Of a DNA stretch of 64,000 nt, positions 19,801 to 29,300 are shown piece by piece; position 1 is the first letter of the stretch; each line of letters opens with the position of its first letter. Made by a program: the position numbers and the translations under genes. The notes under the pieces are model-generated. The model was not told where the DNA came from. It did no database searches and saw nothing but the letters and a program-made list of their open reading frames with translations. The DNA is from JANQTF01 sp041741415. GTDB lineage: Bacteria; Bacteroidota; Bacteroidia; J057. The DNA lies in contig JBGSKC010000023.1 in NCBI GenBank assembly GCA_041741415.1, forward strand, positions 35,495 to 99,494, written 5' to 3'.

Positions 19801-20092
19801 GCGGATTCACCTTGGCGAGGCATACCCCAACCCCGCCAGTGAGGCGGTGAGCATCCCGGTAAGTTTGCCGCCCAGTGCGGAAGCCTACCAGCTTCGCATC
19901 GTGATTCTAAACCACCTTGGACAGGAAATCGCGGTGGCAGGTGAAGGGGTCTGGGCAGCGGGTTTTCATGAAATCACCTGGAATGGCCTTGATGCTGCCG
20001 GGCGACCAGTGACTGCCGGACTCTATCTGTACAGGCTGGAAGTTCGCAACCAGGACGGGGCAGCTCAGGTCGGAAAACTGCGCTGGCAATGA
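7874..20092 (+). CDS. Giant 4072-residue FG-GAP/VCBS-repeat and fibronectin-III surface protein with T9SS tail
   Basis: A signal peptide (1-36, ending LIHAQ) is followed by dozens of FG-GAP/VCBS-type blades with the calcium-binding pattern WGDxDNDGDxDLxxTG, predicted to form beta-propellers. They are grouped into blocks separated by seven FN3-like modules (starting near 9145, 10690, 12180, 13620, 15125, 16585 and 18125), each with LxYELxxG and xVQAxDQDxEGSxF. This gives a super-repeat of about 1.5 kb (500 residues). After the last FN3 comes a roughly 450-residue non-repeat domain, then a T9SS type A tail starting EAYPNPASEAVSIPV and ending KLRWQ. Likely a calcium-stabilised adhesin or matrix protein at the cell surface. 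The target is unknown. Length is far above typical VCBS proteins. Confidence 0.92.
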   Translation: MLRPLPFSLPQRWQRPALSVALLLVLFLANTGLIHAQYSDQSSLLIAGTAVSRGDAAFADFNGDDRLDLIVTGQLAGLTPSAKVYVRGVVGFNSVLGLPLIMSLSNSRLDVGDFNNDGTVDIAICGDNGLARTTRVIRVTTPGGLLTFQEEPAASGLTGVNNGDIAWGDYDNDGDLDLVLVGNTGSGVIAKIYENQVPQGGTFIEDVAASATLVGMDSASVAWIDYNQDGLVDLVTTGRNGSGQHVSYLFQNAGNSQFVNIPGASFQGMANGFVDVADMNNDGFPDVAMCGKDVFGNRFTHIYLNQTATNAAVPFVLHQSLTGIADGKVLWGDLNNDGWSDLVIAGQNGPTNSSRLTQLYLNNQSGSLVPATSSPTALVNLNNDPALAFGDGDFSPGGKLDLFTSGKASTILTTFNYYNNVNTAINLVPSQPTGLTYSTFGNITQFTWSPSATGFAAGTQQGLSYELYIGTGASTDQSLDPAMAAIPSGKRYLQRITHIQDTTWSIVGLPANPNYFAAVQAVDQAFEGSAFSATIQFPVIGSVSTASVFTNVTSTSFPSTPIGPNLGFVSWCDCDNDGDKDLVYGGNSSVSPTLTNFLNLYTNQGGGNFLFQAGKSATLPRIYQGAVAWGDVDNDGDQDLVVTGLEDVGFAGNPITEVFLNDGTCSFGAPIVLTGVSRSSADWGDVDADGDLDLLVTGKAASGNLTRVYLNSFAQTGVVGFTNSTNTFDGVETGDGKFGDFDGDGDLDFAIIGATSSANLFKIYVNDGNGTFTSPFSIASTGFLRQSNLLWADLENDGAMELVVMGNNSTSSTFTPRLRMFKYYAGFGFLATDLASVGFAEGSIEAGDYNQDGLIDLLITGKSGSNISSFPKSVLLQNQGNGVFTEDPFASADLVNVMGDSEASFADYNNDGRLDVALVGTDGTNRFMRLYRNDHPAPVSTPNPPQNPQDSVLNFDVFLTWDEPLPPAVNPNRINGFTYELYVDGPAAGNEDKRSSGATIANGYRRKVGMGKIKGTGPYRITGLTPGTYTWGVQAIDQDHEGSTFLPGGSFVYQDPSFVSVTSTFFPNNDQVGLSLSAIAWGDYKSDGSLDLVVSGKSNANSFDTRLYQFDTNTQTFLEDPFYSSVIVDVADGDLDWGDFDNDGDLDLVVTGESANGPVTRIYKNISGGFTTIDTLELFPLKASSAQWAHLNRDGFLDLVLIGENAAGTAFTKIYLNNGAGGLVPQTLSLANLTDGDIAIADFDQDGFNDLVLTGSVSSSSGAGSTVAYRNQGNGNFTLVIVPGLANLRRSTLAVGDMNSDGFPDLAISGVNNGGTYQGFVFKNLGGSTWSAPQSILGVADGDMAFADCNNDGYPDLVIAGERSAAPLTRGGVMYKYNSVSGQLVEDPLASPNIPDLSGGASIAWGDIDNDGKIDLLTLGEGPLRRFDLLKNLDPNSTFLPGKPQSLAAQVIGNRVRFSWQAPANVASQPFRKGISYQVSVGSAANTANRLSPMANLTTGYRRIVSFGTPYDTTSFSLQGLPNGTYFWQVQAIDTDMQGGPFETGTSFAYEAPTFQDVTSTSFATLPAGLSEGDLSWADYDLDGDLDLMVSGNAAAGASATLYRNTGGNFAPAPATFTGLTKATVTWVDLDNDNRPDLILTGLNSSNQPATVAYLNKTTGFTSYTSGLPGISEAQLAWADMDRDGDNDLLISGLSSGGAITELYYNNGAGAFTAAGLALQGLYGGSVATPDLDGDLLPDLFVAGRNTAGVWSIKTYRNLGTGSVLETVSGLPASSNIKAAWADYDSDGDPDIALMAGTTTASGRVYLNNGSGSFTLGPSFSGTLLGDLQWGDVDENGRPDLIVIGDNGSGRVVHYHRNTGTTLTSIPVAALPILPVDQPSLAFGDFSGDGKLDLAVTGRSISSPTTRELRLYRNVDPSPNQAPGLPGNLNLTSSGDTLIFTWTAPSGNAVFVNGYSYQLVVGTSANAVNVLSPDANLTNGYRRVVQWGGQQQATTAKLIGLPGATYHWAVQTVDQDYEGSGFATATPLVYQAPLLVQANSLAFSTPPSTGVNRSDVAWADIDGDGKLDLVMAGEGENLGVFLKVYTQKLGKLEEDIAASANLAGLKFASIALADYDLDGDPDLLVCGQPGTATNLRQTRLYRNDNGVFVVVPAINDSLPQVRIGSVAWADVDLDGDPDIAITGESATGLIGAIYLNENGIFVRDRRRQIQAVQEGKLAFGDFDRDGDPDLALAGANGNTFHGIVYRNNPERGEFQALPGTKISMIKTKESALAWVDYNNDGYLDLMVAGETSPTLFQPEVRLYRYNPGSDAFIAVPGLPFTGFRNGDIAWGDINDDGWPDVVVSGKTGATASDRRTALYLGSSTGAFTLHQATTNHLAAADNGSALAMGDFDNDGKLDLALAGQRADAAPRRALQVYRNAEPSPNQTPGLPTGLSSAVSGDTVRLSWVASPAPANLQPGISYNLILQKIGGGTVVSPLSFLPGGLRRLPAYGNAGHSLAITLRNLEAGSYQWRLQAIDQDLEGGAFTSPDTFTYTPASFVNVTRRWIDQALPGMEDGDAAWGDVDGDGDLDLIVTGRTQTQNFFTEFFLNDNQHSLRPQGATAVGLPALRESSVAWHDIDADGDLDLAIAGLGSGGRQTRVFRYQSGSFQAIASTFEAVSLGDLAWIDADHDGDPDLLLTGKGNSGPVLHLYLNNNGVFTRKTTNWPGLEEAALAVVDINRDGFQDFVVAGFDGTNPRVLLFTGDVQGNFAFSDLGNATPIRKASLGWMDFNHDGWMDLALSGTNSSGQPVSERLLNQQNGTFSSATSALDPIGEGQLVPGDVNEDGYGDIIAFGENAGGQAQVRVYVNQNGSSLQSNLALASDFVPVGAGVFLAQGDFDGDGKLDLMVSGGSGNSTSMALYQNQLPVANFQLEAPEQLSRSIVGASVQLEWEAPSGMSAAQRAGLTYAVTLDRVSDGSTRVSGLSTQEGVRQVVAHGAAGQTSSLLLSNLEEGAVYRWKVQAIGQDYEGSPFSAEDAFAFEPPAFEDKTPIVFTNDPPRPVAEARISLGDYDADGDLDLIAVGEAETGMASVSVFRNETTQANGGKFVLDTAVTQALVPVKNPALAWEDVNGDGFLDLFLAGLQNDGTPLSRLYLYQNGNYQQAIGTAFPDLYRAMADWADYDRDGDLDLALAGLRADGSRFTGIFRQTTPGQWELDTEALAGINNAAVVDGDLTWGDFDADGDIDLVIAGTSDIGPVTRVLKNNGQGRFSIGLYSELVPARNSRLAWGDFDNDGDMDLLMTGDNSTQSVFVPYTVVYQYLKGDDRFTEFTNQTFVDLTQGSANWGDFNNDGWLDILVSGKFANNDSSRATRLYRNQGGTSFVEDLTSSGDLVNVDLGAAAWGDYNGDQKLDIFLTGRTGASPSAYTFVLFENIDTVANVTPVQPLDPSSSVLGRDVTLQWDAPNYLPANKRAGLSYNLLLVKLGDSRYLTSPQSDSSNGYRRIVAQGALGANLSRTFRDLDDGDYFWQVQTVDQDFEGSAFTDPIRFSFKSPVPKIISETFPATYEKDGAAVRASVNVEDPNIVDEVLIHYKGIASGNWSVAATTGSGGTFHFDIDQSMVDEMGLEYFFQVIGTFGYDAFSDTGYSYMLYPNGFNVSGLRFGKKYDDYDIVAIPLVLNEPGVDKVIEEYGEYNDRIWRLWHYSGGQLNEYTQSNFSSFEPGKGYWLISKEERSFNSGRGRVVEANDAHPYEMNLVQGYNQIGTPFPFAVSWSDILAANSQEVRDAVEDALAYETAYQGSDRLRYLRGGFVFAHSAVTLRVPVRKNPAVQRGDGWLMPEVFDNPDMSRWLLPFTVSQGEKTFQLGGLGMAPGAQAGRDPLDRMAPPAFGEFVHMTIHHPEYFYEDFTRDVVPTAKSHSWEFEVQANLSDPLLTLSWNPAHLPEGSQRWKLLDRDRQVVIDLQEQSQYLSLNPEGRRRFRLYFGDEAFLAQAIQPERIHLGEAYPNPASEAVSIPVSLPPSAEAYQLRIVILNHLGQEIAVAGEGVWAAGFHEITWNGLDAAGRPVTAGLYLYRLEVRNQDGAAQVGKLRWQ

Positions 20093-20186
20093 TGTCTTTT
20101 TGCCGGAAAAGGAAAGAAGCAAGTGCTTGTCAAAGAGACAGAAGTTGACCTTTTCATTCCCGGTTTGAAATCAGTAAATTAGGAGC

Positions 20187-20220
20187 GTGGAAAAACCAGG
20201 GATCCGCTTGGTTTTTTCAC
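20187..20220 (+). terminator. Hairpin terminator candidate between the two giant genes
   Basis: GTGGAAAAACCA (20187-20198) pairs over 12 positions (one G-U) with TGGTTTTTTCAC (20209-20220), leaving a 10-base loop. The U-tract is inside the stem, so it is a plausible but not classic terminator or attenuator before the S74 fibre gene. Confidence 0.5.
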
Positions 20221-20309
20221 CAAACATTTCACACAGGGTTATTTCTTAATTGAGGGAAAAAACAGAAATAGCCCGGGAAAGCACCTTTTCATTACCAAAC
20301 CCAACGCAC

Positions 20310-23300
20310 ATGAAATCCAGAAACCTGCTATTGCTGCTGGGCTTTCTTTGTCTGTGGCTGCCATCGGCCCGGGCTCAGGGAGTACCAGAAGGGATTACCT
20401 ACCAGGCGGTAGCCCGAAACAACAATGCCTTACTGGCAGATGAGACCTTCACGGTCCGGTTTACCTTATTTGAAGGAGGAACCCCGAGGTATCAGGAAAC
20501 CCAGGCAGTTACCACCAACCAGTTTGGCGTGTTTTCCTGCGTAATTGGGCAGGGGCAGGTAATTTCAGGAAACTTTGCCACTCTCAACTGGGCTACGGGC
20601 AGTTGGTTTTTGCAGGTGGAGGTAAATACAGGCAGCGGATTTTTTAACCTGGGAACCAACCAGCTGGAGAGCGTTCCTTTTGCCCAGTATGCGGGCAAAG
20701 CTTCCAGTGTGGACAACATGAGCATCGGCGATCTGGTCGATGTAGTGGCCCCCGCGCCCGATACTGGCGACGTTCTGAAATTTGATGGCACCCAGTGGGT
20801 AGCCTCGCCTGATGGCGGCAACAGTGTGATTGCCGGAACCGGGCTCGTTTTCTCCGGAGATACCCTAAACAGCATTGGTGACCCCGACCCTTCAGACGAC
20901 ATTGTGGTGGGCAGCCTCGCAGGGGGCGACCTCACTGGCACCTACCCCAACCCGGACGTGGCGGGAATTCAGGGAAACCCCGTTGCCGCAACGGCTCCCA
21001 GCCAGGATTATGTGCTCAAATGGAACGGTACCGAATGGGCACCAGCCCCTGACAACGTAACCACAGGCGGCGGGGTCAACACCACCGCCCGGATTTCTGG
21101 CGATGGCGGTATAGGAAACGAACTGGACATTGCCCAGCAAAATGCGACGGTGGGGCAAGTCCTCAAGTGGAACGGCTTTTTCTGGGGTCCGGCTACCGAT
21201 AACACCGGCCTTCAAACCCTTTCTTTAACTGGTACAATACTCTCACTGACCCCAGGCGGTGGCTCGGTAAACCTGCCGGTGACCAGCTACCAGGCGGGCA
21301 ATGGCATTCAGATAGCGGGGCCCTTGATTACCAACACAGGAGATACCGACCCATCCGATGACGTGACGGTGGGGTCGCCAGCCGGCGGCGATTTATTTGG
21401 CCCTATGCCCACGCCCCAGGTTATTGGCCTCAGGGGAGTGAGCATCTCGGTTGTGCCAGCCACCAATAACCAGGTGCTGAAGTTTATTGGCGGACAATGG
21501 GAACCAGCCAATGACGCAGTTAACGATGCCGATTCTGACCCCAATAACGAAATACAAGTACTTTCTCAGCCGAACCCCACAACCATTCAGCTAAGCAAAG
21601 GCGGCGGCACTGCCACCATTCCGAGCTACACTGCCGGACTGGGAATCAACATCAGCGGATTCCAGATCAGCAACATAGGTGACCTGAATGGCGCAGACGA
21701 TGTGTTGCTCACTTCTCAGCCTGCCTCCGGAGACGTAACCGGCACCTTCCAAAACGGCCTGAGTGTGATCCGTATTCAAGGCCGGGCAGTAGCGGCGGCA
21801 ACGCCTGCAGTTGGCCAGGTGCTCCGCTTTCAAAACGGAGAATGGCAGCCCGGCACCAACAACGACGCCGATGCTGATGCCACAAACGAACTTCAGAACC
21901 TGACACTCAACGGCTTCCAGTTGGGGTTAACCAACTCTCCCACAACTGTGACCCTGCCTGCACCTCCCACCTACCTGGCCGGTGCAGGCATCAATATCAC
22001 CGGAACCACCATCACCAATACCGGCGATATCGACGCCAGCGATGACCTCACCGTTCTTACCCAGTTTGGCCAGGATGTGTCAGGACTTTACAATAACCTG
22101 CGGGTGGAGCGAATCCAGGGAAGGCCTGTATCGAACAACCAGCCAGGCACCGGGCAAGTGTTAAAATGGAACGGTGCGCAATGGGCACCCGAAGATGACG
22201 AAGTGGATGACGCCGACATTGACCCGATTAACGAAATCCAGGTTATTAGCCAAAGTGGAAACCAGTTGAACCTGTCAAAAGGCGGTGGCACCGTGACCCT
22301 GTATCAGGCGGGAACGGGCATTTCGCTTTCTGGAAATGTGATCAACAACACTGGAGACACCAACGCCAGCGACGATGTACTGAAAGGCTCGCCCGCGGGA
22401 GGCGATTTGGGCGGAACCTATCCCGACCCCATTGTGACCAGGATCCAGCAAACCCCTGTGGCCAGCCTCACCCCGAGCTTTGGCGAAGTGCTGAAATTCA
22501 TCGGTGGGCAGTGGGTGCCCGCGCAGGATGAATTCGAAGACGCCGACTCCGACCCCTCCAATGAGTTTCAGAACATTTCCTCTATCGGCAACCAGCTTAC
22601 CCTCTCTGACAATGGAGGTACCATTACGATGTATCAGGCAGGAAACGGCATCAGCGTGACTGGAAATGTGATTGGCAACACAGGAGACCTCAACGGTAAC
22701 GATGATGTGAACATCGGATCGGCAGCGCTCGGCGACCTCACAGGAACCTATCCGGCACCTACTGTTGCCAGAATCCAGGGTCAGTTGGTGACCAATCAGA
22801 TCCCATCAAATAATCAGATCCTGAAATACCAGAACAACCAGTGGGCCCTTGCCAATGACCTGGTGGACGATGCTGACAATAACCCAACCAATGAAATCCA
22901 AACCCTGACTGCCAACGCCAACCAATTGACGCTGAGCAATGGCGGCAACACAGTGACCCTTTACCAGGTCGGAGCAGGCCTTTCCCTCACAGGCAATACC
23001 ATTGCCAATACCGGAGACCTCAACGGCGGCGACGATGTGCTGCAAACAACGCCCTTCGGCGGCGATGTGTCGGGCACCTTCAACAACCTTCAGGTCAACC
23101 GCCTGCGGGGAAATCCCATCAGCCCCGCTCCTCTGTCAACCAATGGCTTGATTCTTAAGTGGAACGCGACCCTTGGCCAATGGGAGCCTGCCGCTGACGA
23201 TAACACAACATATACTCCTGGAGCCGGGATCAGCTTCACAGGATTGGGAGGGACCACCATTACCAACACCGGTGATCTTAATGCCGGCGATGATGTGCTG

Positions 23301-26300
23301 ATCGGATCCGCCGCAGGCGGCGACCTCGGCGGCACTTACCCCAATCCCTCGGTGGAGCGAATCAAAGGCGTGCAAGTCGCGAACATCCCGGCTGGCTTTG
23401 GTGACATCCTCAAGCTCATCGGCGGTCAATGGGTGCCCAGCATTGACGAAACCGAAGACGCAGACTCTGACCCTTCCAACGAGTTCCAAACCATCTCTGC
23501 AAATGGCAACCAACTCACCCTTTCCGATCTGGGCGGCACTGTTACCATGTACCAGGCCGGAACCGGAATCAGCGTAACGGGAAATACAATTGCCAACACC
23601 GGCGACCTCAACGGAAACGACGACATCAACATTGGCACACCTGCTCAGGGCGACCTGAGCGGAACCTACCCCGCCCCCACTGTTGCAGCCATTCAGGGGC
23701 AGGATATTTCCTCCCAAAACCCCGTTGCAGGCCAGGTGCTGAAGTTTTTGTCTAATCAATGGACACCGGCCCAGGACCTTGTAGACGACGCCGACCCCAA
23801 CCCAACGAACGAAATTCAATCCCTCACCCAAACCGGCAACCAACTCACCCTTTCCCTGGGAGGCGGCACCACTACCCTCTTTCAGGCGGGAGCAGGCATC
23901 AATGTGACCGGGAACACCATCTCCAATACCGGTGACCTGAACGGCGGAGACGACGTGCTTCTGTCTACTGTCGCCGCCGGTGACGTCACAGGCAACTTCG
24001 CCAACCTCTCCGTCATTCGCCTTCGTGGCAATAACCTCGCCGCCACCAACCCCACCATCAATGGGCAGGTGTTGAAATGGAATAACACTACCTCCGAGTG
24101 GGAACCAGGAAGCGATCTTTTTGAAGACGCCGATGCAGATCCGGTGAATGAATTACAAACTGTGACCCAAACCGGCAACCAGTTTACCTTGTCTAATGGT
24201 GGCGGAACTGTGACCATGTACCAGGCCGGAACCGGCATCAGCGTGACCGGAAATACAATCAACAACACCGGAGACCTCGATGGAAACGATGATGTAAATG
24301 TAACAACCAATGCCGGAGGCGATGCCTCGGGCGTTTTCTCCAATCTGACTGTGACCGGCTTGCAGGGAAATCCTGTGGCGGCAGTTACCCCGGCGACCAA
24401 TGGAGACGTGCTGAAGTGGAACGGCCTTCTCCAGCAATGGGAGCCCGGCGCCGATGGAAATACAACCTACACAGCAGGAGCGGGGATCGATGTCACCGGT
24501 TCTGTGATTACCAACACCGGTGACACCAATGCCTCGGATGATGTTACCATCAGCTCGATTGCAGGCGGAGACGCAACCGGGGTGTTTTCCAACCTCACCA
24601 TCACGGGAATCCAGGGAAGCCCTGTTGCCAATACCCCACCCACCAGCACAGGCCAACTCCTCAAGTGGGACAACACGGCGGGACAGTGGATACTGGGAAA
24701 TGATTTGGTGGATGACGCAGATGCCAACCCTGCCAACGAGTTGCAGACCCTTAGCCAAACCAATAACCAACTGACACTGTCCAATGGCGGCGGCACCGTA
24801 ACCCTCTTCCAGGCAGGCAACGGCATCTCGGTTGTGGGAAATGTCATTACCAACATCGGGGATACCAACCCTTCGGATGATATCCTTGTTGGCACAGCGG
24901 CCGCAGGCGATCTCTCCGGAACCTATCCGGCCCCGACGGTTTCCCGGATTCAGGGCCAGACTGTTTCGCCGGGTGTGCCAAATTCGAACGAAGTGCTGAA
25001 ATACATCGCCGGGATCTGGCAACCCTCCTCCGATTTGGTGAATGACGCCGACGCAGACCCCGCCAATGAATTGCAGACCGTTTCTCAAAGTGGCAATCAG
25101 TTTACTTTGTCAAACGGTGGTGGCACGGTAACCATGTACCAGGCAGGAACGGGTATTTCTGTATCCGGCAACACGATCTCCAACGCCGGGGATTTGTCCT
25201 CAACAAATGAGCTCCAGACCATCAGCCAAACAAACAACGAGCTGACTCTGTCCAATGGCGGTGGCACCGTGACCCTGTTTCAGGCTGGTAATGGCATTTC
25301 GGTGAGCGGAAATACGATCACCAACACGGGAGATACCAACGCCGCCGATGACCTCACGACCTCCAGCACGGCAGGCGGCGACGCCAGCGGCACTTTTGCT
25401 AACCTGACAGTGACCGGATTGCAGGGAACCCCAGTTTCAGCAACAGCACCGGGTACCAATGGCCAGGTGCTAAAGTACAACAGCATTAGCGGCGAATGGG
25501 AGCCCGGCAGCGACGACGGCACCACCTACACTGCAGGAACCGGCATCGACGTAACAGGCACTGTGATCACCAACACGGGCGATCTTTCCGCAACCAACGA
25601 GCTCCAGACCATCAGCCAAACTGCCAACCAGCTGACCCTGTCAAATGGTGGCGGCAGCGTGACCCTGTTTACTGCTGGCACCGGCATCATCGTGTCGGGA
25701 AACAGCATCATCAACAGCGGGGATACCGACCCGAGCAATGACCTGACCATCGGCGCGGCAGCAACCGGCGACCTGAGCGGCACCTACCCTGCCCCAACCG
25801 TAGCGAGGATCCAGGGCCAGCCAGTGGCCAACATTGTGCCTGTTGCTGGTCAAATTCTGAAATACTCGGCTGGCGGCCAATGGGTGCCAGGAGGCGACGC
25901 CGTAGATGATGCCGACGCCAACCCAACGAATGAACTTCAAACCATTAGCCAAACCGCCAACCAATTGACTTTGTCAAACGGCGGTGGCACGGTAACCCTC
26001 TTCCAGGCAGGCACCGGGATCTCCGTTTCAGGAAATACAATCACCAACAGCGGTGACACCAACGCTGCCGACGACATCACGACCTCCAGCACGGCGGGCG
26101 GCGATGTTACCGGACCTTTCGCTAATTTGAGCGTGACGGGCTTGCAGGGAACCCCTGTTTCGGCTACCGCCCCAGTCAGCAACGGCCAGGTGCTGAAATA
26201 CAACAGCGTGAGTGGCGAATGGGAACCCGGCAGTGATGACGGAACCACCTACACCGCAGGAACAGGCATCGATGTGACCGGAACTGTGATCACCAACACA

Positions 26301-29300
26301 GGCGATTTGTCTGCAACCAACGAGCTCCAGACCGTAAGTCAAAGCGGTAATCAGTTTACCTTGTCCAATGGCGGTGGAACGGTTACGATGTACCAGGCCG
26401 GAACCGGGATCTCTGTTTCCGGAAACACCATCACCAACAGCGGTGACACCAACGCCTCTGACGACATCACCACTTCCAGCACGGCGGGCGGCGATGCCAG
26501 CGGCACGTTTGCCAACCTGACTGTGACCGGATTGCAGGGAACAGCCGTTTCGGCGACCTCCCCAAGCAGCAACGGCCAGGTACTGAAATACAACAGCGTG
26601 AGCGGCGAATGGGAGCCAGGCACTGACGATGGAAATGTTTACACGGCTGGCAGCGGCATCGACGTAACCGGAACTGTGATCACCAACACCGGCGACCTTT
26701 CCGCAACGAACGAACTCCAGACCATCAGCCAAACCGCCAACCAGCTGACCCTGTCAAATGGCGGCGGCAGCGTGACCCTCTTTACCGCTGGCACCGGCAT
26801 CATCGTGTCGGGAAACAGCATCATCAACAGCGGGGATACCGACCCGAGCAATGACCTGACCATCGGCGCGGCAGCAACCGGCGACCTGAGCGGTACCTAC
26901 CCGGCTCCGACAGTAGCGGCGATCCAGGGCCAGCCAGTGGCCAACATTGTGCCTGTTGCTGGTCAAATTCTGAAATACTCAGCTGGTGGCCAATGGGTGC
27001 CAGGAGGCGACGCTGTGGACGACGCCGATGCCAATCCTACGAACGAACTCCAGACAATCAGCCAAACCAACAACGAGCTGACCATGTCGAACGGCGGTGG
27101 GACCGTGACCCTTTTCCAGGCAGGAACCGGGATCTCCGTTTCAGGAAATACAATCACCAACACTGGTGACACCAACGCAGCCGACGATCTCACCACCTCC
27201 AGCACGGCGGGCGGCGATGCTTCCGGGCCTTTCGCTAATTTGAGCGTGACCGGCTTGCAGGGAACCCCTGTATCGGCTACTGCCCCCGTCAGCAATGGCC
27301 AGGTGCTGAAATACAACCTTCTGAGCGGCGAATGGGAGCCCGCAACCGATGACGGCTCCAACTACAGCGGCGGTACCGGCATTGACGTGACCGGAACCGT
27401 GATCACCAACACCGGCGACACCAACGCCAGCGACGATATCACGACAGCCACGGCAGCTGCAGGCGATGTGAGCGGCACCTTCCCGACTTTGAGCGTGGTG
27501 GCTTTGCAGGGAACAAGTGTTTCGCCGAACGTGCCTACGACCAACGGCCAGGTGCTGAAGTGGAACAGCGGAACCAGCGAATGGGAGCCGGGAACTGATG
27601 CTACAGGCGACGCGGATGCAAACCCTACGAACGAGCTCCAGACCATTAGCCAAACCAACAACCAGCTGACCCTGTCAAATGGTGGTGGCACCGTGACCCT
27701 GTTCACCGCCGGAACCGGCATCAGCGTGACGAGCAACGTGATCAGCAATACTGGCGATACGAATGCCAGCGACGACATCACAACTGCTACTACGGCAGGC
27801 GGCGATCTCGATGGCAACTATCCCAACCCTACCGTGGTTGGGTTACAGGGCTACCCGGTGGTCAACCTCATTCCCGCCAACAAACAAGTCCTGAAGTTCA
27901 CTAATGGCCAGTGGGTGGCTTCGGCAGATTCAGTGAATGATGCTGATGCCGATGCAAGCAACGAATTGCAGGCACTGAGCCAGACAGGTAACCAACTGAC
28001 CTTGTCGAATGGTGGCGGCACCATCACGATGTACCAGGCAGGAACCGGCATTTCTGTGAGCGGGAACACCATTGCCAACACAGGAGACCTTGACGGTTCG
28101 GATGATGTATTGACCACCGACCTGGCTGGCGGGGATGTGGATGGCAACTTTTCAAGTCTTACGGTTGTGGGGCTTCAGGGCCAGACCGTTTCGGCGACGG
28201 CTCCGACCTTCTCGGGCCAGGTGTTGAAATGGAATGCAGCCAGCAGCCAGTGGGAGCCAGGCACTGATGCTGGAATTGCCTACACAGCGGGTCCTGGAAT
28301 TTCCATTGTGGGGCCTATTATCTCCAACTCCGGCGACCTCAACCCTTTCGATGATTTGACGACGGGAACCGTGTTTGGCGGCGATGTGAGCGGGTTGTAC
28401 ACCAACCTTGATGTTGTTGCTTTGCAAGGAAGCCCGGTTTCCACTTCTGCGCCTACCTCGGATGGGCAGGTGCTGCGATGGAACTCCTCTGCCTCCCAAT
28501 GGGAACCAGGCACCAACGACGATGCCGATGCCGACGCCACCAACGAAATTCAAACCCTGAGCCAGTCGGGCAACCAATTAACGCTATCCATTGGCGGCGG
28601 CACAGTGACCATGTATCAGGCGGGAACAGGTATCACCGTTTCAGGAAATACCATTATCAACTCGGGCGACACCAACGCTGGTGACGACATCACCAACGTG
28701 TCAGCAGCAGGCGGCGACATAACGGGAACCTTCTCTGCCCTGACAGTAGCGGCTATTCAAGGAAATGCTGTGGCTGCATCGATCCCCACCATCACCGGCC
28801 AGGTGCTGAAATGGGATGCCATCAACAACGTGTGGGATTTGGGAATAGACAACAATACCACCTACACCCCCGGAACGGGTATTTCCTTTGCAGGAACAAC
28901 AATTAACAACTCGGGCGACACCAATGGCAACGATGACGTTCTGCTAACCACTGCAGCCACTGGCGATGTAAGCGGCGACTTCACCAACGGCCTGACCGTG
29001 ACCGCCCTCCAGGGAAGCAATGTTTCGACAGCGGCCCCAACCACCAGCGGGCAAGTGTTGAAATGGAACACTTCTACTTCGGCCTGGGAGCCTGGCACCG
29101 ACAACAACACTACTTACACAGCCGGAACCGGGATCAACATCACCGGTGGCAACGTGGTGATCAACACTGGCGATACCAATGCCGCTGACGATATTACCAC
29201 CGCAACTGCCGCTGCCGGCGACCTCAGCGGAACCTATGGCGCTCCGGTTACGGTGACTGGTCTTCAGGGAAATGATGTTTCCGTTGCAGTTCCCACCATC

